This document shows positions 1 to 5,751 of a stretch of DNA of 5,873 nt, in pieces; positions within the stretch are counted from its first letter, which is position 1, and the number at the start of each line of letters is the position of its first letter. The position numbers were made by a program, and so were the translations under genes. This DNA is from Clostridia bacterium (GTDB taxonomy: Bacteria > Bacillota > Clostridia > Christensenellales > DUVY01), in contig BNZQ01000081.1 in NCBI GenBank assembly GCA_026001225.1, forward strand, positions 1 to 5,873. The letters are read 5' to 3'. Below the pieces are notes generated by a model that saw nothing but the letters and a program-made list of their open reading frames with translations, had not been told where the DNA came from and ran no database searches.

Positions 1-2
1 AA

Positions 3-89
3 TACAAATTGAAAGACGGCGATATAATCGAATGGCGGTATACCTGCGATTTGGGACGCGATCTTGATGCGACGGGCCTTATCGGATAA
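3..89 (+). CDS. C-terminal end of a DUF4430 (transcobalamin-like C-terminal) domain protein, partial
   Basis: Only the last 28 codons are in the window; the reading frame enters from the left edge and stops at TAA 87-89. The tail begins YKLKDGDIIEWRYTCDLGRD. This strongly resembles the end of DUF4430 domains, where a 'lkdGDvIeW.YTcdLG.D' ending recurs. That domain is related to the C-terminal domain of transcobalamin and intrinsic factor and is commonly found in secreted or surface proteins of Clostridia, sometimes beside ECF transporters. The next gene starts 13 nt downstream, so the two are probably co-transcribed. The role is inferred: an extracellular ligand-capturing protein feeding the transporter. 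Signal peptide, other domains and start are outside the window. The family call rests on a short tail, so confidence is moderate. Confidence 0.68.
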   Translation, partial: YKLKDGDIIEWRYTCDLGRDLDATGLIG

Positions 90-102
90 AAGAAAAACAT
101 CT

Positions 103-993
103 ATGAAATCTGTCCGCGCTTTTGAAACTTATCATCCGCTGACGCTGTTCGCGTTTTTCGCGTGCGCGTTGGTGATTTGCATGTTCACCCTGCACCCCGT
201 GTTGCTGGCGGTGTGCTATCTGTCCGGCGTGGGCTTTTACGGCATGCTGGCGGGGAGGCGGAAGCTGGCGGCAAGCCTGGCTCGCAGTATTCCCTTGACG
301 GTTCTGATCGCCGCGGTCAATCCCCTGTTCGTGCATCGGGGGGAAACGCCGCTGTTCTTTCTGAACGACAACGCCGTGACACTGGAAGCGATCCTGTACG
401 GCGCGGCGGCGGCGGTGATGCTGATGAGCGTGTTCTATTGGTTCAAATGTTATAACGAGGTGATGACGAGCGACAAATTCATCTATTTGTTCGGGCGCGT
501 TTTGCCCAAATTGTCGCTGATCCTGTCGATGGCGCTGCGGTTCGTGTCTCGTTTCAAACGACAGTATCGGGAAATCGACGACGCGCAGCGGGCGATGGGC
601 ATGTACGCCTCTAAAAGCCTGACCGACCGGCTGCGTTCCGCGTTCCGCGTCTTTTCCGCGCTGATCACGTGGAGCTTGGAAAATTCGATCGAGACGGCGG
701 ACTCGATGCGCGCGCGCGGGTACGGGTTGCGGGGCCGGACGAGCTACAACAATTTCTTTTGGCGGCGGCGCGATGGCTTTATGCTGGCTTTTATTGTTTT
801 GACGGCGGGGGCGGTGATCGCGCTGTTGTCCGCGGGACGCGCCGGATTCGGCTATTATCCGACCGTGACGCCGATCGGATTTTCCGTTTACGACCTGTTG
901 TGTTACGGCGCGCTGACCGTTTTGTTATTCATGACCGTTCTGTTAGAAATGAAGGAGGCCGTCAGGTGGCGATACTCTCTATCCAAAATTTAA
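103..993 (+). CDS. ecfT: ECF transporter transmembrane component EcfT
   Basis: This 296-residue integral membrane protein is the T component of an ECF-type ABC importer; it links the ATPases to the substrate-binding S component. The N-terminus has the family's Y-H-P-L motif (residues 10-13) leading into a hydrophobic segment. Further hydrophobic segments lie at about 60-77, 92-112, 224-244 and 263-283. The cytoplasmic coupling region is the long amphipathic stretch at about 145-215, with a first Arg/Ala/Gly element at 163-166 (RAMG) and the canonical Arg-Ala-Arg-Gly at 203-206, which docks on the ATPases in known ECF structures. I chose ATG at 103 because it begins just before the conserved N-terminus and lies 13 nt past the upstream stop. 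In-frame TTG 64 or ATG 67 would add 12-13 residues unlike the family and overlap the upstream gene. The length is near the usual 260-300. Confidence 0.9.
   Translation: MKSVRAFETYHPLTLFAFFACALVICMFTLHPVLLAVCYLSGVGFYGMLAGRRKLAASLARSIPLTVLIAAVNPLFVHRGETPLFFLNDNAVTLEAILYGAAAAVMLMSVFYWFKCYNEVMTSDKFIYLFGRVLPKLSLILSMALRFVSRFKRQYREIDDAQRAMGMYASKSLTDRLRSAFRVFSALITWSLENSIETADSMRARGYGLRGRTSYNNFFWRRRDGFMLAFIVLTAGAVIALLSAGRAGFGYYPTVTPIGFSVYDLLCYGALTVLLFMTVLLEMKEAVRWRYSLSKI
952..958 (+). promoter_or_regulatory. Ribosome binding site for the fused ECF ATPase, inside ecfT
   Basis: AAGGAGG lies 7 nt upstream of the GTG at 966, inside the last codons of ecfT. It fixes the ATPase start at 966 and rules out the upstream in-frame ATG at 669, which would give about 99 residues of non-homologous, Arg-rich sequence. 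The location implies translational coupling to ecfT. Confidence 0.85.
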
Positions 994-2738
994 GTTTTAC
1001 CTACAACGGCGCGAACAGGAAAGCCCTGTCCGGCGTCAATTTGGAGGTCGAAAAGGGGCAGTTCGTCGTCGTGTGCGGCGAATCCGGCTGCGGAAAAAGC
1101 ACGCTGCTGCGCCTGGTCAAAAAACAGCTCGCCCCCAAAGGCAAACGCGAAGGGAGCATTTTGTACAATGCACAATTAGAGGGAGCAGGGAACAGGGAAC
1201 AGGGAACAGGTATCGGATGTCATTCTGAACAAAGTGAAGAAGGCCCCTCGTTCCATTGCGCATTGACAGACGTGGAGGACATGGACGAACGGGTCGCCGT
1301 AACCGATATCGGTTTTGTCATGCAGAATCCCGACAATCAGATCGTCACCGACAAGGTTTGGCATGAATTGGCGTTCGGCTTGGAAGCCTTGGGCGAAAAG
1401 CCCGACGTGATCCGCAAACGAATCGCCGAAATTTGCGGCTTTTTCGGTATCACGGATTGGTACCATAAAAACACGTCCGAGCTGTCCGGCGGGCAAAAAC
1501 AGTTGCTCAATTTAGCGGCGGTCATGCTGATGCAGCCGAATATCCTGATTTTGGACGAACCGTCCGGCCAACTCGATCCCGTGGCGGCGACCGAATTTAT
1601 CGCGACGCTGTTAAAAATCAACCGCGAATTGGGGCTGACGATTCTCCTTGTCGAGCACCGTTTGGAGGACGTGTTCCCGCTGGCGGACAAGGTTGTGTTG
1701 ATGAACAAGGCGGAAATCCTGCTGTGCGGCTCGCCGCGCGAGGTCGGTTTGAAATTGAAAGAAACCGATCCGCAACATAAAATGCGCCTCGGCCTGCCCG
1801 CGGCGGTGCGCCTGTTTAACTTGTTGGGCGCGGCGGGGGAATGCCCGCTGACGGTCAAGGAGGGGCGGGACTTTTTGGAGCGGACGTATATGCCCGAGCA
1901 CACCGAAATTTCCGAGGAGCGGCCGGACGGCAAAAACCGCGCCGCCGCGCTGGAAATTCAGGACGGGTTTTTCCGATACGCGCGCAACGCGCCCGACATT
2001 TTAAAGGGGCTTTCCTTAAAGGTATATGAGAATGAAACCTTGTGCGTGCTGGGCGGCAACGGGGCGGGCAAGACGACCATGCTCAAAATTTTGAGCGGCG
2101 TCAAGCGCGTTCATCAAGGTGCGGTGCGCGTGTGGGGCAAGAAAATAAAGGACTATACCGGCGGCAGCCTGTACCGTGAAAACGTCGCCCTGCTGCCGCA
2201 AAATCCGCAATCGGTGTTCGTCAAGGACAAGCTGATCGACGATTTGCGCGAGGCGACCGCTTTGATGAGTTTAAAGCGGGAAGCAGGGGACGCGGAGATC
2301 CGCGCCCTGTGCGACGGGCTGGGGATCGGGAGCCTGCTGGAAAGCCACCCTTACGATTTGTCGGGAGGGGAACAGCAAAAAGCGGCTTTGGTCAAGATGC
2401 TGCTCCTCCGGCCGCGCATTTTGCTGTTGGACGAGCCGACAAAGGGAATCGACGCATATTCGAAAACTGTACTTTCCGATATCCTGAAACGGTTGAAAGC
2501 GGAGGGCAAAACGATCGTGATCGTCACGCACGACGTGGAGTTCGCCGCCCAAAACGCCGACCGCTGCGCTATGTTTTTTGACGGGCGGATCGTGTCCGAG
2601 GACGCGCCCGCCGCTTTTTTTGCGGGAAATACGTTCTATACGACGGCGGCGTACCGGATCTCGCGCGGGTTTTATAAAAACGCCGTGACAGTGGAGGCAG
2701 TCGCGGAATTGTGCGGAAGGAATCCGAAAAAGCTGTAA
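966..2738 (+). CDS. ecfA: Fused duplicated energy-coupling-factor ATPase (EcfA-EcfA), with an in-frame insertion in domain 1
   Basis: This 590-residue cytoplasmic protein holds two ABC ATPase domains in one chain and powers the ECF importer. Domain 1 has Walker A at 38-46 (GESGCGKST, Lys44), Q-loop Gln120 in MQNPDNQ, signature LSGGQ at 173-177, Walker B ending Asp197-Glu198 and H-loop His231. Domain 2 has Walker A at 363-371 (GGNGAGKTT, Lys369), Q-loop Gln412, signature LSGGE at 465-469, Asp489-Glu490 and His522. All catalytic motifs are intact in both halves, so both sites should hydrolyse ATP. GTG 966 is the start, supported by the AAGGAGG at 952-958, and it overlaps ecfT by 28 bp. Oddity: residues about 70-100, between Walker A and the Q-loop of domain 1, form a low-complexity insert encoded by a short repeat (see 1166-1265). 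Without it, the flanking 'ILYN' and 'DERVAVTDIGF' segments join at normal ABC spacing. The frame stays open, so the gene is probably functional. Confidence 0.92.
   Translation: MAILSIQNLSFTYNGANRKALSGVNLEVEKGQFVVVCGESGCGKSTLLRLVKKQLAPKGKREGSILYNAQLEGAGNREQGTGIGCHSEQSEEGPSFHCALTDVEDMDERVAVTDIGFVMQNPDNQIVTDKVWHELAFGLEALGEKPDVIRKRIAEICGFFGITDWYHKNTSELSGGQKQLLNLAAVMLMQPNILILDEPSGQLDPVAATEFIATLLKINRELGLTILLVEHRLEDVFPLADKVVLMNKAEILLCGSPREVGLKLKETDPQHKMRLGLPAAVRLFNLLGAAGECPLTVKEGRDFLERTYMPEHTEISEERPDGKNRAAALEIQDGFFRYARNAPDILKGLSLKVYENETLCVLGGNGAGKTTMLKILSGVKRVHQGAVRVWGKKIKDYTGGSLYRENVALLPQNPQSVFVKDKLIDDLREATALMSLKREAGDAEIRALCDGLGIGSLLESHPYDLSGGEQQKAALVKMLLLRPRILLLDEPTKGIDAYSKTVLSDILKRLKAEGKTIVIVTHDVEFAAQNADRCAMFFDGRIVSEDAPAAFFAGNTFYTTAAYRISRGFYKNAVTVEAVAELCGRNPKKL
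1166..1265 (+). repeat. Composite short dispersed repeat inserted in frame within the ATPase gene
   Basis: The segment is bounded by imperfect 11-bp inverted ends, CAATGCACAAT (1166-1176) and ATTGCGCATTG (1255-1265), matching at 10 of 11 positions. Inside it are three tandem GGGAACA units (1188-1208) and a 24-bp module, TGTCATTCT-n6-AGTGAAGAA (1218-1241). That module resembles a short intergenic repeat I recognise from many bacterial genomes, whose translation gives 'HSE.SEE'. It encodes residues about 70-100 of the ATPase. The segment 1173-1265 is exactly 93 bp (31 codons), which would preserve the frame if it is all inserted. A module in the same order but opposite orientation recurs at 3471-3507. 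The exact insertion boundaries and any target-site duplication cannot be fixed from one sequence. Confidence 0.75.
1188..1208 (+). repeat. Heptanucleotide tandem repeat, (GGGAACA)x3, in coding sequence
   Basis: Three perfect copies of a 7-bp unit lie within the insert in the first ATPase domain. Because 7 is not a multiple of 3, gain or loss of one unit would shift the reading frame and truncate the protein soon after Walker A. With three copies the array currently keeps the frame. Three units is short for a fast-slipping tract. Confidence 0.9.
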
Positions 2739-2739
2739 G

Positions 2740-3462
2740 ATGGATAAAGCCTTGCTCAAAAAAACGATCGCGTTTATCGTCATTCTCGCGCTGATTCCGG
2801 CGGTTATTGCGCTGGGCGTCGTCCTGTTTCGCGACCGCCGCTTTAACATTATTTCGATAGCGGTCGCCCTGCTTGCCTGCGTGCCGTTCTTTTTGTTCTT
2901 TGAAAAAAAGCAAACCAAAGCACGGGAATTGGTCGTGATCGCGGTGATGGTCGCGCTGTCGGCCGTCGGCCGCTTGATTTTTATCGGGATTCCGGGCTTT
3001 AAACCGCTGGCCGCGATCGTCATCATTACGGGCCTCGCGTTCGGCGCGGAAGCGGGCTTTTTGACCGGCTCGCTGTCGGCGGTGCTGTCCAACATATTTT
3101 TCGGTCAAGGCCCGTGGACGCCCTTTCAAATGTTTGTTTGGGGGATTTTGGGTTTTGCCGCCGGCCTGTTTTACCGGCGGCAAGCCGCCAAAACATGGCC
3201 CGCTTTGATCGTTTGGGGGATCGCGAGCGGTGCGGCGTTCTCGCTGCTCATGGATATATGGACAGTGTTTTCGCTGGACGGCGGTTGGAATTGGGCGCGG
3301 TATTGGACGGCCCTGATCGCGGGCCTGCCCTATACGGCGATCTACATGGGTTCCAATGTCCTCTTTTTATTGCTCCTGTTTAAGCCGATTTCCAAAAAAT
3401 TGGAGCGCGTCAAGGTCAAATATATGCTGTTTGATTACGGCGAGACGCGAGGGAAGGAATAA
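2740..3462 (+). CDS. ECF transporter S component, possibly cobalamin/corrinoid-specific (CbrT-like)
   Basis: This 240-residue, highly hydrophobic membrane protein is the substrate-binding subunit of the ECF importer. It has two N-terminal hydrophobic segments (about 9-30 and 36-54), then a typical S-component core of about six helices from residue 63 to about 213, and a basic cytoplasmic tail (about 215-240). The first core helix contains small-residue spacing of the type that contacts EcfT (around VALSAVGRL, 71-79). A conserved-looking loop, FFGQGPWTPFQM (120-131), matches what I recall of ECF S components encoded with DUF4430 proteins in Clostridia. ATG 2740 is one base after the ATPase stop, with no strong ribosome binding site, so translation is probably coupled. 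Cobalamin specificity is inferred from the DUF4430 neighbour and family resemblance. Queuosine, riboflavin or another vitamin is not excluded. Confidence 0.85.
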   Translation: MDKALLKKTIAFIVILALIPAVIALGVVLFRDRRFNIISIAVALLACVPFFLFFEKKQTKARELVVIAVMVALSAVGRLIFIGIPGFKPLAAIVIITGLAFGAEAGFLTGSLSAVLSNIFFGQGPWTPFQMFVWGILGFAAGLFYRRQAAKTWPALIVWGIASGAAFSLLMDIWTVFSLDGGWNWARYWTALIAGLPYTAIYMGSNVLFLLLLFKPISKKLERVKVKYMLFDYGETRGKE

Positions 3463-3470
3463 GAATTGGG

Positions 3471-3507
3471 ATTCTTCACTCACGGAAGAATGACAGATTG
3501 CGCAATG
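3471..3507 (-). repeat. Second, diverged copy of the short dispersed repeat, inverted
   Basis: On the minus strand this holds TGTCATTCT-n6-AGTGAAGAA (3472-3495), matching the module at 1218-1241 in both 9-bp arms and in spacing (18 of 24 bases, with the central 6 bases all different). Beside it is the 10-bp palindrome ATTGCGCAAT (3497-3506), related to the inverted ends of the first copy. The module can also fold on itself as ATTCTTC/GAAGAAT (3471-3477 with 3485-3491). It starts 8 nt after the S-component stop codon, between that gene and the terminator. Confidence 0.7.
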
Positions 3508-3534
3508 CAATCCGCTCTTATGCGTTTAGAGGGG

Positions 3535-3570
3535 ATTTGGGGGAGGAATTGCAACCTCCCCCAAATTTTT
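3535..3570 (+). terminator. Intrinsic terminator of the ECF operon
   Basis: A perfect 12-bp inverted repeat pairs ATTTGGGGGAGG (3535-3546) with CCTCCCCCAAAT (3555-3566) across an 8-nt loop. It is followed by TTTTT and then CTTT on the + strand. Its position 73 nt past the S-component stop and the U-tract direction fit termination of the + strand operon. Read on the minus strand the stem lacks a trailing U-run, so it is unlikely to be an efficient terminator for the convergent isomerase gene. Confidence 0.88.
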
Positions 3571-3578
3571 CTTTGCGT

Positions 3579-3600
3579 CTTTCTTTATACTAAAAGAAAG
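3579..3600. other. AT-rich hairpin between the convergent genes
   Basis: CTTTCTTT (3579-3586) pairs with AAAGAAAG (3593-3600) around a 6-nt loop. It sits 8 nt past the stop of the minus-strand isomerase. It could slow polymerase or protect the 3' end, but the stem is short and AT-rich and lacks a clear U-tract on either strand, so I do not call it a terminator. Confidence 0.45.
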
Positions 3601-3608
3601 GAATACGC

Positions 3609-4529
3609 TTACAGCAGCCCTTGTAAATTCCGAACCGCCCGTTCCAAGCCTTCCTGCGGCGAATACAGCGGGTCCTCGTGCTCGATCGAGACGGGGCCGC
3701 CGTAACCGGTCATGCGCAGGGAGGAAATCAGGCCCTTGAAATCGCCCGCGCCGTACCCGACGGAACGGAAAAACCACGAGCGGCTTTCCACGCCCTCGTA
3801 GGGGTCGGTGTCCAAAACGCCCTTATAGGCCTTGATATTCTCATTGAACATCGTGTCCTTGGCGTGTACGTGGTGGATCGCGCCTTTCAGATATTTGACC
3901 GCTTCCGCGACGTTTACGCCCTGCCAAATCAAATGCGAGGGGTCGAAGTTCGCTCCCACGGCGTCGCCCGCCGCCCGCCGCAAACGCATCATGGAGGACG
4001 GATTGTGAACCGTGAAGCCGGGGTGCATCTCGATCGCGATCCTCACCTTCGCGTCCGCCGCCGCTTTGGCCTTGGCCTTCCAAAAAGGAATCAAAACCTC
4101 GTTCCACTGCCATTCCAACAGCTGACCGAATTCGGTCGGCCACGCGCACGTCACCCAATTCGGGCATTTGGAAACGCCGTCGCCGGGACAGCCCGAAAAG
4201 CCGACCACCGTCGGAACGTTCATTTGATGCGCGAGCGTAATCGCTTGGTCAAGCTCCGCCGCCGCCGTGTCCGCCGTTTTCCGGTCGGGGTGGACGGGGT
4301 TGCCGTGCACCGACAGAGCGACGATCTCCACGCCATATTTGGCGAACGTGTCTTGCAGCCTTTTGCGCTTGTCGGCGTCCTTGTACAGCTCGCTCACGTC
4401 GGCGTGCTTCGTGCCCGGATACCCGCCGCAACCAAGCTCCATCGCCTTGACGCCCAACGAAACCATATATTTTAAACTCTCTTCCAGCGTCATATGGTAG
4501 AGGATCGGATTGAAAATCGCTAATTTCAT
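3609..4529 (-). CDS. Sugar phosphate isomerase/epimerase, TIM barrel (COG1082, AP-endonuclease 2 fold)
   Basis: This 306-residue cytoplasmic protein belongs to the xylose-isomerase-like TIM-barrel superfamily, which uses a divalent metal to isomerise or epimerise sugars and inositol derivatives. Putative metal and active-site residues lie at strand ends in the expected order: Glu167 in IAIEMHPG, Asp196 and His199 in NFDPSHLIWQG, His222 in HHVHAKD and Glu283 in SIEHED. A Cys-rich loop, SGCPGDGVSKCPNWVTC (112-128), precedes a W-Q-W segment (140-142) and is a feature I recall from one common subgroup. The protein is full length, with no signal peptide. The start is supported by AAGGAG 9 nt upstream. 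It lies 101 nt downstream of a Gfo/Idh/MocA oxidoreductase, suggesting a shared sugar or inositol pathway. Relatives include IolE (inosose dehydratase) and tagatose/psicose epimerases; I cannot choose among them. Confidence 0.87.
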   Translation of the reverse strand: MKLAIFNPILYHMTLEESLKYMVSLGVKAMELGCGGYPGTKHADVSELYKDADKRKRLQDTFAKYGVEIVALSVHGNPVHPDRKTADTAAAELDQAITLAHQMNVPTVVGFSGCPGDGVSKCPNWVTCAWPTEFGQLLEWQWNEVLIPFWKAKAKAAADAKVRIAIEMHPGFTVHNPSSMMRLRRAAGDAVGANFDPSHLIWQGVNVAEAVKYLKGAIHHVHAKDTMFNENIKAYKGVLDTDPYEGVESRSWFFRSVGYGAGDFKGLISSLRMTGYGGPVSIEHEDPLYSPQEGLERAVRNLQGLL

Positions 4530-4538
4530 ATTTGTCGG

Positions 4539-4544
4539 CTCCTT
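4539..4544 (-). promoter_or_regulatory. Ribosome binding site of the isomerase/epimerase
   Basis: AAGGAG on the minus strand lies 9 nt before the ATG at 4529-4527 and supports that start. The isomerase therefore has its own translation initiation site, independent of the upstream oxidoreductase. Confidence 0.8.
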
Positions 4545-4575
4545 TTTAAAGTTAAAGTTTTTAGAAGGGGGTTCG

Positions 4576-4609
4576 CGGGGGAAACCTTTTTATAAAAAGG
4601 TTTCCCCCG
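4576..4609. repeat. Perfect 34-bp palindrome between the two minus-strand genes
   Basis: The half-site CGGGGGAAACCTTTTTA (4576-4592) is followed directly by its exact reverse complement (4593-4609), with no spacer. As RNA it would fold into a GC-topped stem with an AU-rich apex. No U-tract follows on the minus strand, so it is not a standard terminator for the oxidoreductase. It begins 47 nt upstream of the isomerase ATG and could be an attenuation or processing element, or a dispersed palindromic repeat. The flanking GGGGGTTCG (4567-4575) echoes the G-run of the arm. Confidence 0.85.
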
Positions 4610-4630
4610 TACGGTTCCCAAACACCTCAA

Positions 4631-5722
4631 TTAAAACACAAACGGTTTGCCCGACTTCGCGGAAGCGTAGATGCCTTCCAAAATCTGTGTGACGGCGGCG
4701 GCCTGTTCGGGCTGAACATAGAGCTTGCCCTTGCCGCGCACCGCGTCTAGGAACGTGGCGGCCTCGATATCGGAGTCCTTGGCCGATTTGCCGTCGTAGA
4801 ACGCCACGCCGCCCGCGTCGAACGCGGGTTTTACGACGTATTGCGTGTTGTGAGCGACGCCGTTGATCCGCAGCGTACCCACGCCTTCCCGCATGTCCGC
4901 GCCCGCTTTGGTGCCGCACAGGGTGACGGCGGCTTCCAGCGGATCGGCGATATTCAATGCCCAGCTCGCCTCGACCTGCACGGTCGCGCCGTTTTTCATG
5001 ACCACGAAACCGAAAGCCGAATCCTCGGCGGTGAATTTATCGGGATCCCAATCGCCCCATGCGTTACCCGTCTCGGTCTGCTTGTTGAGCTTATGGTAGG
5101 TCGTGCCGACGGCGTAGGCCGGCTCGTAGTTGTTCATCATGAACAGCGCGAGGTCGAGCGCGTGCGTGCCGATGTCGATCAAGGGGCCGCCGCCCTGCTT
5201 TTCCTCGTCGGTAAACACGCCCCACGTGGGCACGGCGCGCCGCCGCAACGCGTGAGCCTTGGCAAAGTAAATATCGCCCAAACCGCCCGCCTCGCATTCC
5301 TTTTTCAGGTACAGGCTGTCGGGCCGGTACCGGTTCTGATAACCGATCGTTAAAAGCTTGCCGCTCTTGTTCTTGGCATCCAACATCCTTTTCGCCTCGG
5401 CGTAGTTCATCGCCATGGGCTTTTCGCACATGACGTGTTTACCCGCTAAAAGGGCCGCGACCGTGATCTCGCAGTGCGAATTGTTGGGCGTGCAGACGTA
5501 CACAATGTCCAAATTTTCCCGGACAAGCTCACGGTAATCGGTAAAGACCTTGGCCTTGCCGGCCGCGTATTCCTTGTTGGCTTTTTCGGCGCGTTCGGGA
5601 ACGATGTCGCAAAATGCCGCGAATTCCACGCCGCCGACGCCCTTGATCGCGGGCAGGTGTTTTCCGTTGGCGATTCCGCCGCAGCCGACGAAACCGACGC
5701 GCAATGCCGTTTCTTTTTTCAT
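4631..5722 (-). CDS. Gfo/Idh/MocA family NAD(P)-dependent oxidoreductase
   Basis: This 363-residue cytoplasmic dehydrogenase likely oxidises or reduces a sugar, inositol or derivative using NAD(P). The N-terminal Rossmann fold shows the dinucleotide motif VGFVGCGGIA (9-18), then YVCTPNNSH (75-83) and the family hallmark Glu100-Lys101-Pro102, whose lysine is catalytic in relatives. The C-terminal substrate domain contains GGGPLIDIGTHALDL (177-191), with Asp183 and His187 matching the conserved D-x-x-x-H pair. The length is typical of the family (330-390). I start at ATG 5722 because the dinucleotide motif follows within ten residues and AAGGAG lies 11 nt upstream. The frame is open upstream to the window edge, but that part encodes a structured non-conserved leader. 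The isomerase follows downstream on the same strand. The nearest named relatives are inositol dehydrogenase-like enzymes, but the specificity is unknown. Confidence 0.9.
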   Translation of the reverse strand: MKKETALRVGFVGCGGIANGKHLPAIKGVGGVEFAAFCDIVPERAEKANKEYAAGKAKVFTDYRELVRENLDIVYVCTPNNSHCEITVAALLAGKHVMCEKPMAMNYAEAKRMLDAKNKSGKLLTIGYQNRYRPDSLYLKKECEAGGLGDIYFAKAHALRRRAVPTWGVFTDEEKQGGGPLIDIGTHALDLALFMMNNYEPAYAVGTTYHKLNKQTETGNAWGDWDPDKFTAEDSAFGFVVMKNGATVQVEASWALNIADPLEAAVTLCGTKAGADMREGVGTLRINGVAHNTQYVVKPAFDAGGVAFYDGKSAKDSDIEAATFLDAVRGKGKLYVQPEQAAAVTQILEGIYASAKSGKPFVF

Positions 5723-5733
5723 GATTTGATTGA

Positions 5734-5739
5734 CTCCTT
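5734..5739 (-). promoter_or_regulatory. Ribosome binding site of the oxidoreductase
   Basis: AAGGAG on the minus strand, preceded by an A-run, lies 11 nt before the ATG at 5722-5720. The spacing is slightly long but no nearer start exists. It favours the short protein over the 44-residue N-terminal extension from TTG 5854. Confidence 0.75.
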
Positions 5740-5751
5740 TTTTTATTTTCT

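Noticed and set aside
64..102. Earlier starts for ecfT at TTG 64 or ATG 67
   Set aside because: They overlap the upstream coding tail and add residues not typical of EcfT; ATG 103 precedes the conserved Y-H-P-L motif.
669..965. N-terminal extension of the ATPase from ATG 669
   Set aside because: It lies wholly inside ecfT, gives an Arg/Gly/Asp-rich sequence unlike ABC proteins, and the AAGGAGG plus GTG at 966 fits the family start.
1188..1208. CRISPR-like or regulatory direct repeats
   Set aside because: Three contiguous 7-bp units with no spacers are a simple tandem repeat within coding sequence.
1166..1265. ATPase gene as a pseudogene disrupted by a repeat
   Set aside because: The frame is intact through both ATPase domains and every catalytic motif is present.
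1337..1933. Minus-strand open frame (198 codons) opposite ATPase domain 1
   Set aside because: It is a shadow of conserved ABC motifs read in antisense, with no recognisable domain.
2271..3095. Long minus-strand open frame (274 codons) across the ATPase/S-component junction
   Set aside because: It is antisense to two well-supported genes, has low-complexity Ser/Arg/Thr composition and no ribosome binding site.
3466..3705. Possible small + strand gene of 79 codons after the S component
   Set aside because: It runs through the repeat, the terminator and the end of the minus-strand isomerase, has no ribosome binding site and resembles no protein.
3678..4475. Long + strand open frame (265 codons) opposite the isomerase
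   Set aside because: Its Arg/His/Val-rich composition is what the antisense of a GC-rich gene gives, and the opposite strand encodes a clear TIM-barrel family.
4576..4609. Intrinsic terminator for the oxidoreductase gene
   Set aside because: The T-run lies at the centre of the palindrome rather than after the stem, and no U-tract follows on the minus strand.
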